The translations under genes and the position numbers were made by a program. A DNA stretch of 64,000 nt. Source: Fen-999 sp041480065. Its GTDB lineage: Bacteria > Pseudomonadota > Gammaproteobacteria > Burkholderiales > Rhodocyclaceae. Positions 48,577 to 58,800 of the stretch are shown piece after piece (within the stretch, counting starts at the first letter, position 1; each line of letters begins with the position of its first letter). The notes below the pieces were generated by a model that searched no databases, had not been told where the DNA came from, and saw only the letters and a program-made list of their open reading frames with translations. Location: positions 1 through 64,000 of the forward strand of contig JBGOZF010000012.1 in the NCBI GenBank assembly GCA_041480065.1, written 5' to 3'.

Positions 48577-51048
48577 ATGATTTTTCCGCTCGACATACCC
48601 GGCCTGGTCGATACGCTGGCGCGCAAGGTTCTCTATTCCTGGGTGCGCCCCCATGTTTTTCCGGCGACCGCCGCCGAACTCGGCCTCGATCCGGCAAAAC
48701 CCGTCTGCTACGTGCTCCAGGACCGGCGCTACTCGAACATCCTGGTGCTGCTCGAACAGACGCTGCAGGCCGGCTTGCCGCCGGCGCAATCGCCTTTCGT
48801 CGCCGGCACGGTCACGGCGCCGCGCTCCTTCTTCTTTCTCACGCGCGCCCAGTCGATCACCGCCCCCGCCCGGCATCGCTACGGCCATTCGCCGCTCCTG
48901 ATCCGGATGGTCAAGACAGCCATGGCGGATCCAGCCATGGATGTGCAACTGGTGCCGGTCACCATCCTCTGGGGGCGATCGCCCGGCTCACAGGATTCCA
49001 TCCTGAAGGCCTTGTTCGCCGAGACCTGGCGGCCGCCCGGCCACCTGCGTCAGATGATTGCCGTGCTGCTGCATGGACGGGGTTTGCAGGTGCGCTTCAA
49101 TGCCCCACTCTCGTTGCGTGAGTTCGTACAGGAAGGCCTCGACGAGGCACGCACGCTACGCAAGCTGTCGCGTACCCTGCGCGTGCATTTCCGCCGCCAG
49201 CGCCAGATAGCCATCGGGCCGGATCTCTCGCATCGCCACAACCAGGTCGAAACCCTGCTGGCGACGCCGGCCGTGCGCCAGGCGATCGTCGCCGAGGCGG
49301 CCGAGGCGGGCATTTCCGAAGCCGAGGCGGAAACCCGTGCCCGCAAGCTGGCGCTGGAGATTCCGTCCGACTATTCGTATGGCGTCGTACGCGCGCTCGA
49401 ATTGTTTCTCAACTGGCTATGGACGCGTCTCTACGACGGCATCGAGGTTCACAACTTCGAGGTCGTCAACCGCATCGCGCCCGGTCACGGCATCGTCTAC
49501 CTGCCCTGTCATCGCAGTCACATCGACTACCTGTTGCTGTCGTTCCTCATCTTCCAGCGCGGGCTGACGCCGCCGCACATCGCCGCCGGCGCCAACCTCA
49601 ACATGCCGCTGATCGGGCCCCTGTTGCGGCGCGGCGGCGCCTTCTTCCTGCGCCGCAGCTTCAAGGGCGAGCCGCTATACGCGGCGATCTTTCACGAGTA
49701 TCTGCATCTGATGCTGTCGCGCGGCTTCCCGATCGAATATTTCATCGAAGGCGGCCGCAGCCGTAGCGGCCGCATGCTGGCGCCGAGAACGGGCATACTC
49801 GGCATGACCGTGCGCAGCTACCTGCGCGATCACGCCCATCCGCTGGTCTTCATCCCCGTCTATGTCGGCTATGAGAAGCTGCTCGAAGGGCGCAGCTTCG
49901 TCGCCGAGCTGGAGGGCAAGCCGAAACGGCGCGAATCGCTCTGGAACCTCGTGGCGACCGCGGGACAGATCCGGCGCGAATTCGGCAAGGTGCATGTCAA
50001 TTTCGGCCGACCGCTGGCGCTCGGCGAGTTTCTGGACCACCTGCGCCCGGGCTGGGCGGACCGCGACGACATCGATCCCCGCGCCGACTGGGTGCGCCAG
50101 GCGATTCACGATGCCGGGGATGAACTGGCGCGCCGGATCAACGAGGCCGCGGTGGTGAATCCGATCAACCTGATGGCGCTCGCGCTGCTGGCGACGCCGA
50201 AACACAGCATCGACGAATACAGCCTGCAACGGATGATCGGGCACTACCAGGCCCTGCAGGCGGAAGCGCCCTATGGCCCGAGCACGGTGCCATGCGCGGA
50301 AGGCACGGCGGATATCGTCGCCAAAGCCTTGCGGCTTGGTGCTGTCGAGCGGATTTCCCATCCGCTTGGCGATCTCATCCGGGTGCCGGATTCGCAGGCC
50401 GCCCTGCTGGCCTATTTCCGCAACAATGTGCTGCATCTGTTCGCGCTGCCGGCCGTGGTCGCCTGCCTGGTCGGCCAGAACCCCTGCCTGGAGACCCGGC
50501 GTTTCGAAGCGGCAGTCACCGACATCTGCCTGCTTTTGCGTGCCGAGCTGTTTCTGCGCTGGCGCCCGCAGGACTTGCCGGTCGTCCTCGAGGGGGCGCT
50601 CGCAGTTCTCATCGCGCGCGGACTGGTTCGCAGAAGCGGAGAACAACTCATTGCGCCCGAAGCCAACAGCCAGGAACTTGCCGAGTTGCGACTGCTGGGC
50701 GAAACGATCCGGCCGACGCTGGAACGGCATTTCCTGACCCTGGCGCTCTTGCAGCGTCACGGTTCCGGTCGCCTTACGCGCAAGGCGCTTGAGCAGTCGG
50801 GCCACCTGCTGGCACAGCGCCTGGCGATGCTCTACGAGTTCAATTCGCCGGAATTCTCGGAGAAGTCGCTGTTCGCCGGTGTCGTCGGCAATCTTCTTGG
50901 CGCCGGTTTGCTGGCCGAAGACAAGGATGGCCATCTTCTGTTCGACGAGCGCATCAGCGCGCCGGCCGAACACACCGAACTGCTGTTGCCGGCGGAGGTG
51001 CGTCAGGCTGTCCGCCGGATGGCGGCCACGGAGGAGCAAACCGGCTAG
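48577..51048 (+). CDS. plsB: Glycerol-3-phosphate 1-O-acyltransferase
   Basis: An 823-residue membrane-associated enzyme that acylates sn-glycerol-3-phosphate to start phospholipid synthesis. The HX4D motif (H312-D317 in CHRSHIDYLLLS) is catalytic; GAFFLRRSFKG and FIEGGRSRSGRML bind substrate; FIPVYVGYEKLLEG completes the family pattern. The start at 48577 is the first ATG after a stretch antisense to the small Cys-rich gene. Length matches E. coli PlsB. Confidence 0.96.
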   Translation: MIFPLDIPGLVDTLARKVLYSWVRPHVFPATAAELGLDPAKPVCYVLQDRRYSNILVLLEQTLQAGLPPAQSPFVAGTVTAPRSFFFLTRAQSITAPARHRYGHSPLLIRMVKTAMADPAMDVQLVPVTILWGRSPGSQDSILKALFAETWRPPGHLRQMIAVLLHGRGLQVRFNAPLSLREFVQEGLDEARTLRKLSRTLRVHFRRQRQIAIGPDLSHRHNQVETLLATPAVRQAIVAEAAEAGISEAEAETRARKLALEIPSDYSYGVVRALELFLNWLWTRLYDGIEVHNFEVVNRIAPGHGIVYLPCHRSHIDYLLLSFLIFQRGLTPPHIAAGANLNMPLIGPLLRRGGAFFLRRSFKGEPLYAAIFHEYLHLMLSRGFPIEYFIEGGRSRSGRMLAPRTGILGMTVRSYLRDHAHPLVFIPVYVGYEKLLEGRSFVAELEGKPKRRESLWNLVATAGQIRREFGKVHVNFGRPLALGEFLDHLRPGWADRDDIDPRADWVRQAIHDAGDELARRINEAAVVNPINLMALALLATPKHSIDEYSLQRMIGHYQALQAEAPYGPSTVPCAEGTADIVAKALRLGAVERISHPLGDLIRVPDSQAALLAYFRNNVLHLFALPAVVACLVGQNPCLETRRFEAAVTDICLLLRAELFLRWRPQDLPVVLEGALAVLIARGLVRRSGEQLIAPEANSQELAELRLLGETIRPTLERHFLTLALLQRHGSGRLTRKALEQSGHLLAQRLAMLYEFNSPEFSEKSLFAGVVGNLLGAGLLAEDKDGHLLFDERISAPAEHTELLLPAEVRQAVRRMAATEEQTG

Positions 51049-51131
51049 CCGGTTGCGACAAACGCCCATTCGCAAGGCGGCTGTGGTAGAAACCACATGT
51101 CCTATGACGCAGTGCGCCAAGCGGAGGTTCG

Positions 51132-52973
51132 ATGTCGTCCGAGAGCACGCAGGAAATCAACGGTTCGTCCTTCGGCGATCAAGCGACCGAGGACAACATC
51201 GAACTCGAGAAGACCAGCCTGCTGTTCCGCAACGTGGGTCTGGCGCAGGCGGTCACGGTCATCAACGCCACCGTGCTGCTGTACGTTCTCGGTGCAATGT
51301 CGCCGCCGGCGTGGGCGATCGCATGGTGGCTGGCGGCACTGGCGTTGGCGGCGGCTCGCTTTGGTCTTGCGCGCCGGTTCTTCGCCCGCAACCCCGGCCC
51401 ACCGGAGGCGCGCATCTGGAAGCGGCGCGCGTTATCGGGCGCCTTGCTTGCCGGGCTGCTTTGGGGGGGCGGCGCCAGTGCCATGATGCTCGCCGATCCG
51501 ACCGCCACGCGCCTGTTCGTCGCGTTGGTGATGTCAGGCATGGCTGCCGGCGCTGTGGCGATCCTGTCGGCAGTGCCGGCGGCGTTTCGAGCCTACGCCT
51601 TGCCGGTCATGCTGTCGGTCATCGCGACCGCAGCCTTTGACGCGCACGGGCAAACCGACTGGATCCTCGCCTTTCTCGGCGCGCTGTTCATGTATGCCTT
51701 GCTGCGCAGTGCGCGCTATTTTCACGACAGCCTGGACAGCTCGATCCGGCTGGCGATGCGCATGAAACGAATGGCAGGGCAACTGGAGGAAGCCCGGGTG
51801 GCCGCCGAGGCGGCGTCCATCGCCAAGAGCCAGTTTCTTGCCACCATGTCGCACGAGATCCGCACGCCGATGAACGGCATCCTGGGCATGGCGCAACTGT
51901 TGCTGATGCCCGGTCTCGAGGAGACCGAAACGCGCGACTATGCGCGCACGATCCTGAACTCCGGGCAGACGCTGCTCACCCTTCTGAACGACATCCTCGA
52001 CTTGTCCAAGGTTGAGGCCGGCAAGTTCGAGCTGAATCGGGCGGTCTTCGATCCCGGACAGGTGGTCGCCGAGACGGCGGCCTTGTTTGCCGAAATGGCC
52101 GGCAACAAGGATGTCACCATCGAAGCAGTCTGGAAGGGGCCCGAATCGACCCGTTACTGGGGTGATCCGATCCGGCTGCGGCAAATGCTGTCGAATTTCG
52201 TCAACAATGCGATCAAGTTCACCTGGCGGGGATTGGTTCGCATCGAAGCCGCGCAGGTCATGTCGGCCGACCAGGTGCCGATGCTCGAGTTTGCCGTCAG
52301 CGACACCGGCATTGGCATTCCGGAAGCCAAGCAGGCGCTGCTGTTCCAGCCCTTCTCGCAGGTCGATGCTTCGATCACGCGCGAATTCGGCGGCACCGGC
52401 CTGGGGCTCTCGATCACAAAGAGCCTCGCGCAACTGATGGGCGGCGATGTCGGAATTGACAGCGAGGTTGGCAAGGGAGCCCGGTTCTGGTTTCGCATCC
52501 CGGCCAGCGTCGTATCCCCCGGGGAAGATGGGCGTCAGATCGGCAGGGACGAGGACTCGGGGCGCTCGCTAACGACCGCCCTGTCGATCGCGGGCAGCCG
52601 CATCCTGCTGGTCGAGGACAATCCGGTCAGCCGGAAGGTCATGGAAGCCATCTTGTTGCGGGCAGGGGCCAGCATCGACAGGGCGGAGAACGGCCGACAG
52701 GCCGTCGACACGATCAGACAGGGCGTGATCCCGGACCTTGTCCTGATGGACTGCCAGATGCCGGTTATGGACGGTTTTGAGGCGACCCGGGAAATCCGGC
52801 GCTGGGAACAGACGACCGGCAGGCAGAGGCTGCCGATCATCGCGCTGACGGCACGGGCATTCGACGACGACCGCAAGCGTTGCCTTGATGCAGGAATGGA
52901 CGATTTTCTGGCCAAGCCCGTCGACCTGGCAGAGCTGCACGCGGTACTCGGGAGGTGGCTGGCGCCGGCTTGA
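51132..52973 (+). CDS. Hybrid sensor histidine kinase
   Basis: A 613-residue protein. Residues 35-200 hold about six membrane helices as the sensor. A coiled linker, HisKA with His241 (ATMSHEIRTPMNGIL), HATPase (VSDTGIGIPEAK; GGTGLGLSITKSL) and a receiver domain with Asp540 (LVLMDCQMPVMDGFEATREI) follow. No Hpt or output domain is seen, so a separate phosphotransfer partner is needed. No cognate gene is adjacent. The signal sensed is unknown. Confidence 0.93.
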   Translation: MSSESTQEINGSSFGDQATEDNIELEKTSLLFRNVGLAQAVTVINATVLLYVLGAMSPPAWAIAWWLAALALAAARFGLARRFFARNPGPPEARIWKRRALSGALLAGLLWGGGASAMMLADPTATRLFVALVMSGMAAGAVAILSAVPAAFRAYALPVMLSVIATAAFDAHGQTDWILAFLGALFMYALLRSARYFHDSLDSSIRLAMRMKRMAGQLEEARVAAEAASIAKSQFLATMSHEIRTPMNGILGMAQLLLMPGLEETETRDYARTILNSGQTLLTLLNDILDLSKVEAGKFELNRAVFDPGQVVAETAALFAEMAGNKDVTIEAVWKGPESTRYWGDPIRLRQMLSNFVNNAIKFTWRGLVRIEAAQVMSADQVPMLEFAVSDTGIGIPEAKQALLFQPFSQVDASITREFGGTGLGLSITKSLAQLMGGDVGIDSEVGKGARFWFRIPASVVSPGEDGRQIGRDEDSGRSLTTALSIAGSRILLVEDNPVSRKVMEAILLRAGASIDRAENGRQAVDTIRQGVIPDLVLMDCQMPVMDGFEATREIRRWEQTTGRQRLPIIALTARAFDDDRKRCLDAGMDDFLAKPVDLAELHAVLGRWLAPA

Positions 52974-52992
52974 TCCCAGAAACAGCAGTTAC

Positions 52993-53118
52993 ACCGCCAA
53001 GGACGCAAAGGACGCCAAGGAAAACAAGGCCTTTGATATCTGGGGGCCTTCACCTTCCCTGCGACACATGCATCGTCTCAAGATCGCCTTCCTTTGCGTC
53101 CTTGGCGTCCTTTGCGGT
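52993..53118. repeat. Palindromic repeat, copy 3
   Basis: Arms 52993-53021 (one base different from copy 2) and 53090-53118 (same as copy 2) flank a 68-nt centre, the same overall length as copy 2. It lies in the convergent gap between the hybrid kinase and the 53178 gene, where it could act as a bidirectional terminator. Confidence 0.9.
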
Positions 53119-53177
53119 GAATGAACTGAGGTTTTCGGGTCTTGATTACTTGACGCCGGGAGCGCGATGGGTGGCGG

Positions 53178-53438
53178 TCAGGCCTTCGCGACCTCGTTGA
53201 GCGCGAACTTGCCGGTTCCCAATTCGGTCCGCACCAGCAGCGGGAAGCGTTCGCCCGGGTAGCGGCCGTCGCGCGCAATGTTGTAGCCGATGATGATGCC
53301 GCGCACGATGCCGATCTTGACGTTGCGGCCGACATAAAGTCCCCTGCGCGAGGCGCTCCGGACAAGCTCGATGATGTTCTCGGCGTTTGCTGCCTGAGGG
53401 GTGTTGCGCCTTGTCCGGGTGGCCACGTCGATCTCCAT
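53178..53438 (-). CDS. Small hypothetical protein
   Basis: An 86-residue basic N-terminal/hydrophobic-core protein (MEIDVATRTRRNTPQ... GLYVGRNVKIGIVRGIIIGYNIARDG). It has no signal peptide or recognised domain. No clear ribosome site; a six-codon longer TTG start is possible. It points toward repeat copy 3 and is divergent from the AraC-type gene. Confidence 0.5.
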   Translation of the reverse strand: MEIDVATRTRRNTPQAANAENIIELVRSASRRGLYVGRNVKIGIVRGIIIGYNIARDGRYPGERFPLLVRTELGTGKFALNEVAKA

Positions 53439-53562
53439 GATTCGCTGTGTCTGCAATACCGTTTACGGCACCCAGGATATATGACTTTAGGCATGCTGAC
53501 CAGGGCCGGCTGGCGGCTGCGCTTGCGGCGGGGAGTGGACTTGGGGCATTCAAGCGCCGCCC

Positions 53563-53597
53563 GTTAAGATTCGTTAAGACGTTAAGAGGTTCTTAAT
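53563..53597 (+). promoter_or_regulatory. Tandem GTTAAGA repeats upstream of the AraC-type gene
   Basis: GTTAAGA occurs at 53563, 53573 and 53581, followed by the inverted form TTCTTAA (53590-53596). Spacings of 10 and 8 bp put the copies on similar faces of the helix, as expected for an activator or repressor site about 70-100 bp before the regulator gene. Role inferred. Confidence 0.5.
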
Positions 53598-53663
53598 GTT
53601 CGAACTCCCAGAATCCACAACAAAGAAACGGGTAAATCCGACAGATTCAGGAGGAGATCGATC

Positions 53664-54497
53664 ATGGGGGAGAAGGCAACGGTGGCCGGCGATTTCGCGC
53701 AAGACGAAACGCCGGCATGCTTTGGAGTGGCCGGATCGGCGCGTCGTTCTGTCGCTGCGGGTGCGAGGGAGCTGCTGGTCCAGATTCACCAGCACGACGG
53801 CGGCCATTCGCGTAGCGCAGCAGACCAGGAAGGCGCGTCCGCCGCCGCGCGGTATTTTCTGCTTCTGATCGACACCGGCGAAACCGCCGGCCAGACCGGG
53901 CGAACCATGCCCAGCCAGACCAGCGCGACGCTCGACAAGACGGCGCTGGCCGAACAATGTCCGCGCTGGCGGCAGTTCGCGTTCCGGCCGATTGCCGCTG
54001 ATCAGGGGCTGGCGGCGGTCGTCAGGAGCCACGTCGCCATGCTGGCCGAGCAGTCCGCCAACATCGATCCGGCCGCCGCGGCCTCGATGGCTCCCGTCAC
54101 GATCGGGCTGGTCGCCGCCCTGCTCAATTCCCTTGATGCGCGCGTGGCGGCCGAGCCGGCCAACCTGCCCGCCTATCACCGGAGGCGGATCAAGGACTTC
54201 GTCCTCAACAACCTGTGCAATCCGATGCTCGACGTCGACATGGTCGCCGAAGCCGTCGGCTTGTCCGCCCGCTACATTCACCAACTGTTCGAGGACGAGC
54301 CCGCCAGCCTGATGCAATGGATCATCACCAAGCGCCTGGTGCATTGCCGCGGACTGCTGATCGATCAGAAGCGCCGGCACTGGAAGATCAGCCAGATTGC
54401 ATATGATTCAGGGTTCAACGATCTCGCGCACTTCTCGCGCAGCTTCCGCAAGTTTTTCAACCTATCGCCGTCGCAGGCACGCGCCGGGGCGCTCTGA
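53664..54497 (+). CDS. AraC-family transcriptional regulator
   Basis: A 277-residue protein. The C-terminal 100 residues hold the double helix-turn-helix: LDVDMVAEAVGLSARYIHQLF (helix pair 1, about 190-212) and ISQIAYDSGFNDLAHFSRSFRKFFNLSP (helix pair 2, in parts, about 240-268). The N-terminal half does not match a sensing domain I know. GGAGGAG upstream sets the start. It lies 275 bp before the decaheme cytochrome on the same strand and is the obvious candidate regulator of that cluster. Confidence 0.85.
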   Translation: MGEKATVAGDFAQDETPACFGVAGSARRSVAAGARELLVQIHQHDGGHSRSAADQEGASAAARYFLLLIDTGETAGQTGRTMPSQTSATLDKTALAEQCPRWRQFAFRPIAADQGLAAVVRSHVAMLAEQSANIDPAAAASMAPVTIGLVAALLNSLDARVAAEPANLPAYHRRRIKDFVLNNLCNPMLDVDMVAEAVGLSARYIHQLFEDEPASLMQWIITKRLVHCRGLLIDQKRRHWKISQIAYDSGFNDLAHFSRSFRKFFNLSPSQARAGAL

Positions 54498-54772
54498 TTT
54501 CGCATCGTCCGCCGCCGAAATCGGCATCAAGGCACGGGCTCGCCCGCGCGCCGCGTCCTGTGCAGTGCAGCAGCACTTTTCGACAACAAATCGCGCATTC
54601 CTGGGCAAGACAAGAGCATCCGCGGCACTTAACCTTGGACATAACAGGCAGGCGTCATCGAAAAGACCGCCGACCGACTGAAAGTTGAAGCTATCTAGTG
54701 ATTGCACGGCTGTCGTACCGGCACCAACGGTGCATGAATACGAAGGTGGGACCCACGGGAGGAAGAACATTC
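54498..54772 (+). promoter_or_regulatory. Leader region of the decaheme cytochrome gene
   Basis: A 275-bp gap between the AraC-type gene and the cytochrome. It holds a small hairpin GCACC-AAC-GGTGC (54721-54733) and the ribosome site GGGAGGAAG (54758-54766). Candidate -35 boxes (TTGGAC near 54636; TTGAAG near 54684) lack a convincing -10 partner. No GTTAAGA copies are seen here. Confidence 0.35.
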
Positions 54773-55798
54773 ATGAAAGTCAATCCAGGAAGCAGCCTCT
54801 CTGCATTGCGCCTTGGTCTGGCGGGCATTTTGCTCGTTCTGGGCCTCTGTAGCGGGCGCGCCGCATTTGCCGAAGCCGACCCCATGGCCGGCGCAAGATA
54901 TGTGGGCGAAAAGAAATGCGTCAGCTGCCACGACGTCGAGAAGGCCTTCTTTGGCCACACGCAGCACTCAAGGGCGTTTCGCGAGAACCCGCGCAATGAC
55001 GTCGAAAAGGCGGTCTGCGAGGCCTGCCACGGCCCCGGTTCGCTGCACGTCGAAGATACCAAGGACAAGACCCTGATCATCGGCTTCGACAAGGAGTGGG
55101 GCACGCCCATCGACAAGCAGAACGGCCAATGCCTGACCTGCCATTCCGGCGGCCAGCGCATGCACTGGCCCGGCTCCATCCACGCCACCAACAAGCTCGG
55201 CTGTTCGGATTGCCATAACCCGATGGCACGCTTCTCGGCCAACGGCCTGATGAAGAAGGCCGGCATTACCGAAACCTGCCAAAGCTGCCACCAGCAGCAG
55301 CGCGCCGAGTTCCGCAAGAAGTCGCACATGCCGGTCCCGGAAGGCAAGATGACCTGCGAGGACTGCCACAATCCGCACGGCAGCAGTGGCAAGCGGCTGC
55401 TCAAGGCCGACAGCGTCAATGAACTCTGCTACACCTGCCACGCAGAAAAGCGCGGCCCCTTCCTCTGGGAGCATGCACCGGTGCGGGAGAACTGCCTGAA
55501 CTGCCACGCCGCCCATGGCTCCAACGCCGACAAGCTGCTGGTCCAGCCCCGTCCGTTCCTGTGCTCAGGATGCCACAGCACGACCGGCTCGATGGGACAT
55601 TTGGTTTGGGGCAACAACACGCTGGGTTCCGTCGTGAATGGCGACCCGACCTCGCTCGGCCGAAACAATGCGGGCCAGCAGGTCAATGCCGGGGCGACGA
55701 TTGTTTCCAGCAAGCGCATGACCGGCCGCTCCTGCCAGAACTGCCACTCGACGATCCATGGCAGTAACAGTCCTTCCGGCGCCCGCTTCCAGCGCTGA
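54773..55798 (+). CDS. Decaheme c-type cytochrome, MtrA/DmsE/PioA type
   Basis: A 341-residue exported protein with a signal peptide (about residues 10-33, ending RAAFAEAD) and exactly ten CXXCH heme sites: CVSCH, CEACH, CLTCH, CSDCH, CQSCH, CEDCH, CYTCH, CLNCH, CSGCH, CQNCH. The size and heme count match MtrA, DmsE, PioA and MtoA, which sit inside the MtrB barrel and carry electrons across the outer membrane. The start ATG follows GGGAGGAAG; upstream in-frame ATGs lack a site. The next gene is its barrel partner. Confidence 0.95.
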   Translation: MKVNPGSSLSALRLGLAGILLVLGLCSGRAAFAEADPMAGARYVGEKKCVSCHDVEKAFFGHTQHSRAFRENPRNDVEKAVCEACHGPGSLHVEDTKDKTLIIGFDKEWGTPIDKQNGQCLTCHSGGQRMHWPGSIHATNKLGCSDCHNPMARFSANGLMKKAGITETCQSCHQQQRAEFRKKSHMPVPEGKMTCEDCHNPHGSSGKRLLKADSVNELCYTCHAEKRGPFLWEHAPVRENCLNCHAAHGSNADKLLVQPRPFLCSGCHSTTGSMGHLVWGNNTLGSVVNGDPTSLGRNNAGQQVNAGATIVSSKRMTGRSCQNCHSTIHGSNSPSGARFQR

Positions 55799-55818
55799 GC
55801 CGAAACCGGAGAAGACAC

Positions 55819-58800
55819 ATGAGCCAACAGAAGACAAAAGCTTTCGGGAGATGCGGCATGAGGATTCGTCTGCACCTTAAGGTCATGACCTGCTGTGTCG
55901 CGGCAGCCGTCGCGCAACTCGGTGCCGAGCAGGCATTCGCCGACTCCGGTGTCGGAGTCGATACGGCACTCGGCAATGCTCTCAACCCTCCCGGCCGATC
56001 GGCAATGCCCCGGACGCTGGATACGGAGGGCTTCGACAGCGTGCGGCGCTCGCCCACGGGCCAACTCTATGGCGTTCCTTACGATGTCAGCGAGGAGCCG
56101 ACCAAGACCGAGGGCGGCTGGGAATATACCGGTGGCGTCGAGGCCGGCGTGCTCGGCGGCGATGCCGGCAAGAAGAACGCGATATTCCGCAAGTACAAGG
56201 ACCTGAAGAATGGGCCCTACCTCGACTACTTTGAAGTCGAGGCCGACAAGCCAGGGGACGCCCGTTACATCCAGGCTTTCGGCGGAGGCGCCGGAAGGAA
56301 TGACCAGTTCTACGGCTTCCAGTTCGGCCGCTACAACGACTGGAAGGTGAAGCTGTTCTACAACGAGACCATCCACGTCTTCACCGATACATGGAAGTCG
56401 CTGTTCAGTGGTGAGGGTACTGGCAATCTGACGACCGGATTGCCTCAGGCGACCATGGATACAACCACCGCACTCGTCGCCGTGAATGTCAAGAACGCAG
56501 CGTCGGTTGCGTGCTCAATGGCCGCACCATGCTGGAGGTATGGCGGGCAAATTTACGCTAGCAACGTGGCACAAAACGCCATTAACGGTATGTCCGGGAC
56601 CTACAACAACGGCTCCAACCCGGCTACCTACAGTGGCCCGCAGACCAACATCGCGTCCGCCATCAGCGCAAGGTTGGCTGCAACCGATGCCAGCGAGCTG
56701 AGTCTAGTTCGGAAAAAGGGTGGCGCCCGGATCGATGCGACGCTTACCAATTTCTGGAAGGGCTACGCCAGCTACACCCAGGAGGATCGCAAGGGCGCAC
56801 GTCCGTTCGCCATGAACGAGGGCAATATATCCTACGAAATTGCCGAGCCGATCGATTACACGACCCACGAGCTACTTGCCGGCTTGCAGTATGCCGACTC
56901 CCTGACCCAAGCGAATCTGCGAGCATCTCTGTCGATGTTCCGCAATCACATCGATGTTCTGAATGTTCGGGACCCCTTGATGTCCGAAGCGACATCGAAT
57001 GGCGGGGTGCAGACGGCCACTTACGACCTGTACCCAGACAACAATGCTTTCAACCTGAAGGGCGAATTTGCGCGCAATCTGCCGGACTTGTTCAAGGGTC
57101 GGTTTACCGCTGTGATGTCGTGGGGTACCAACCGGCAAAACGACGACTTGCTGGCCCCGATTTCGGCAGCCCAGAGCGCCGATCTCGCGGCCGCCGGGGT
57201 TACCACGTTGAGTGGCAACAGCGCAGGTTACGCGGTCGGCAGCGCCGCCTACAACAATGCCATGCTGGTGAGTAACTGGAACACCACTGCTGCACTGAGC
57301 CAGCCGACCGCCAAGCAGCGCATCGACAACAAGCTGCTTGATCTGGGCTTGTCTCTGAAGCCCATCGATGACCTGAGCGTCAAGGGCAGCTTCCGCATGT
57401 ACGAAACAGTCAACAAGGGCGGCTACATGGCTTACAACCCGCTCACCGGTCAGTTCGGCAGGGGATTCGCCGACGGTAACAACCTCACCAACCTGGATGC
57501 GGTGGTGGGGCTGAGGCCTGGAGCGACGCCCGGAACGGCCAACAGTTGCTATATTCCGGCAGGATATCCGGCAGTTCCCGGTTGCATATTCGTCGGCACA
57601 GCCGCTGCCGCCACCGCTGGCAGCGCCAACGGCGCCAACGTCCCAGTCTTCGGCCAGGCGCGATCGACCAAGCAGACCAACTACGGCTTGGCCGCCGACT
57701 ACGACCTGACCCGGACCAGCAGTGTCAATGCCTCCTTGGAGCGTGAGGACTTCAAGCGCAACTTCAGGGAACGCGACAATACCTGGGAAGACAAACTCAA
57801 GCTGGGCTATGTCAACCGTGCCTTGGGTGATGCCACGCTGCGTACGTCTTTTGAGGCCGACCGTAAGCGAGGTGGGGATTACCGGTATCGAACCTTCGAG
57901 GATCTTGGCACCGGGCTTCCGGGGCTTGACCCGGCAACACAGATCAGACTAGCAGGAACACTGGGCTACCTAGCCTTTAGTCCCGCTGGAGGAACAGTCG
58001 TCAATAACGCCAACCTCTTCAACCGGTATTCGTACTATTTCCGCAAGTACGATCAGGCAGATCGGGACCAATTGATACTCAACGGTCGCCTGAACTACCT
58101 GGCCCGCGACAATCTCGACCTGGGAGCGACGGTTCAGTTCAAGAACGTCAAGTATCCCGATTCCTTCTATGGTCTGGAGAAGGACAACCAGGATTCACTG
58201 ACCCTCGACCTCAATTACCAGCCGTCGGCCGGCGAGCAACTCTATGCCTTCTACTCCTTCCAGAAGGCGAAAAAGTCGATGAACCTGAACGCTGGCACCG
58301 CGTTGGTTCCGGTCATCAATACGTGTACGGCTGCAAATATCGCCTTGTACGGCTATTCAGCCTGTTCCGACAACGTGAACGGCCTTGGCGGTTCGCGTCC
58401 GGCGTCGGACGCCTGGACGTCGGATACGAACGACCGCAACGATGTGTTCGGCTTGGGATTCCAGAAGGATCTCGGCAGGGTGAAGCTTGGAATCGACTAT
58501 ACCTATTCGAGCAGTAAGACCGATATCAGCTATGCATACGGCAGCACCGCGCTTTCGGGCACTGCTGCAACGCAGCTTGCGATGGCCGCGATTGCCGGCA
58601 GTGCGCTGCCGAGCATGACCTTCGTCCAGCACACCCTGAGCGTCAACGTCATCATCCCGATCGACAAGCGCATGTCGGTGCGGCTGTTCGACCGCTTCGA
58701 GATCGGTAGGGTCAAGGACTGGCACTACGACGGCGTGATCAAGAATGCCGTTGCCGCGTACGACAGCGGCACCTTGCTGCTCGATTCCGGTCCGCAGAAC

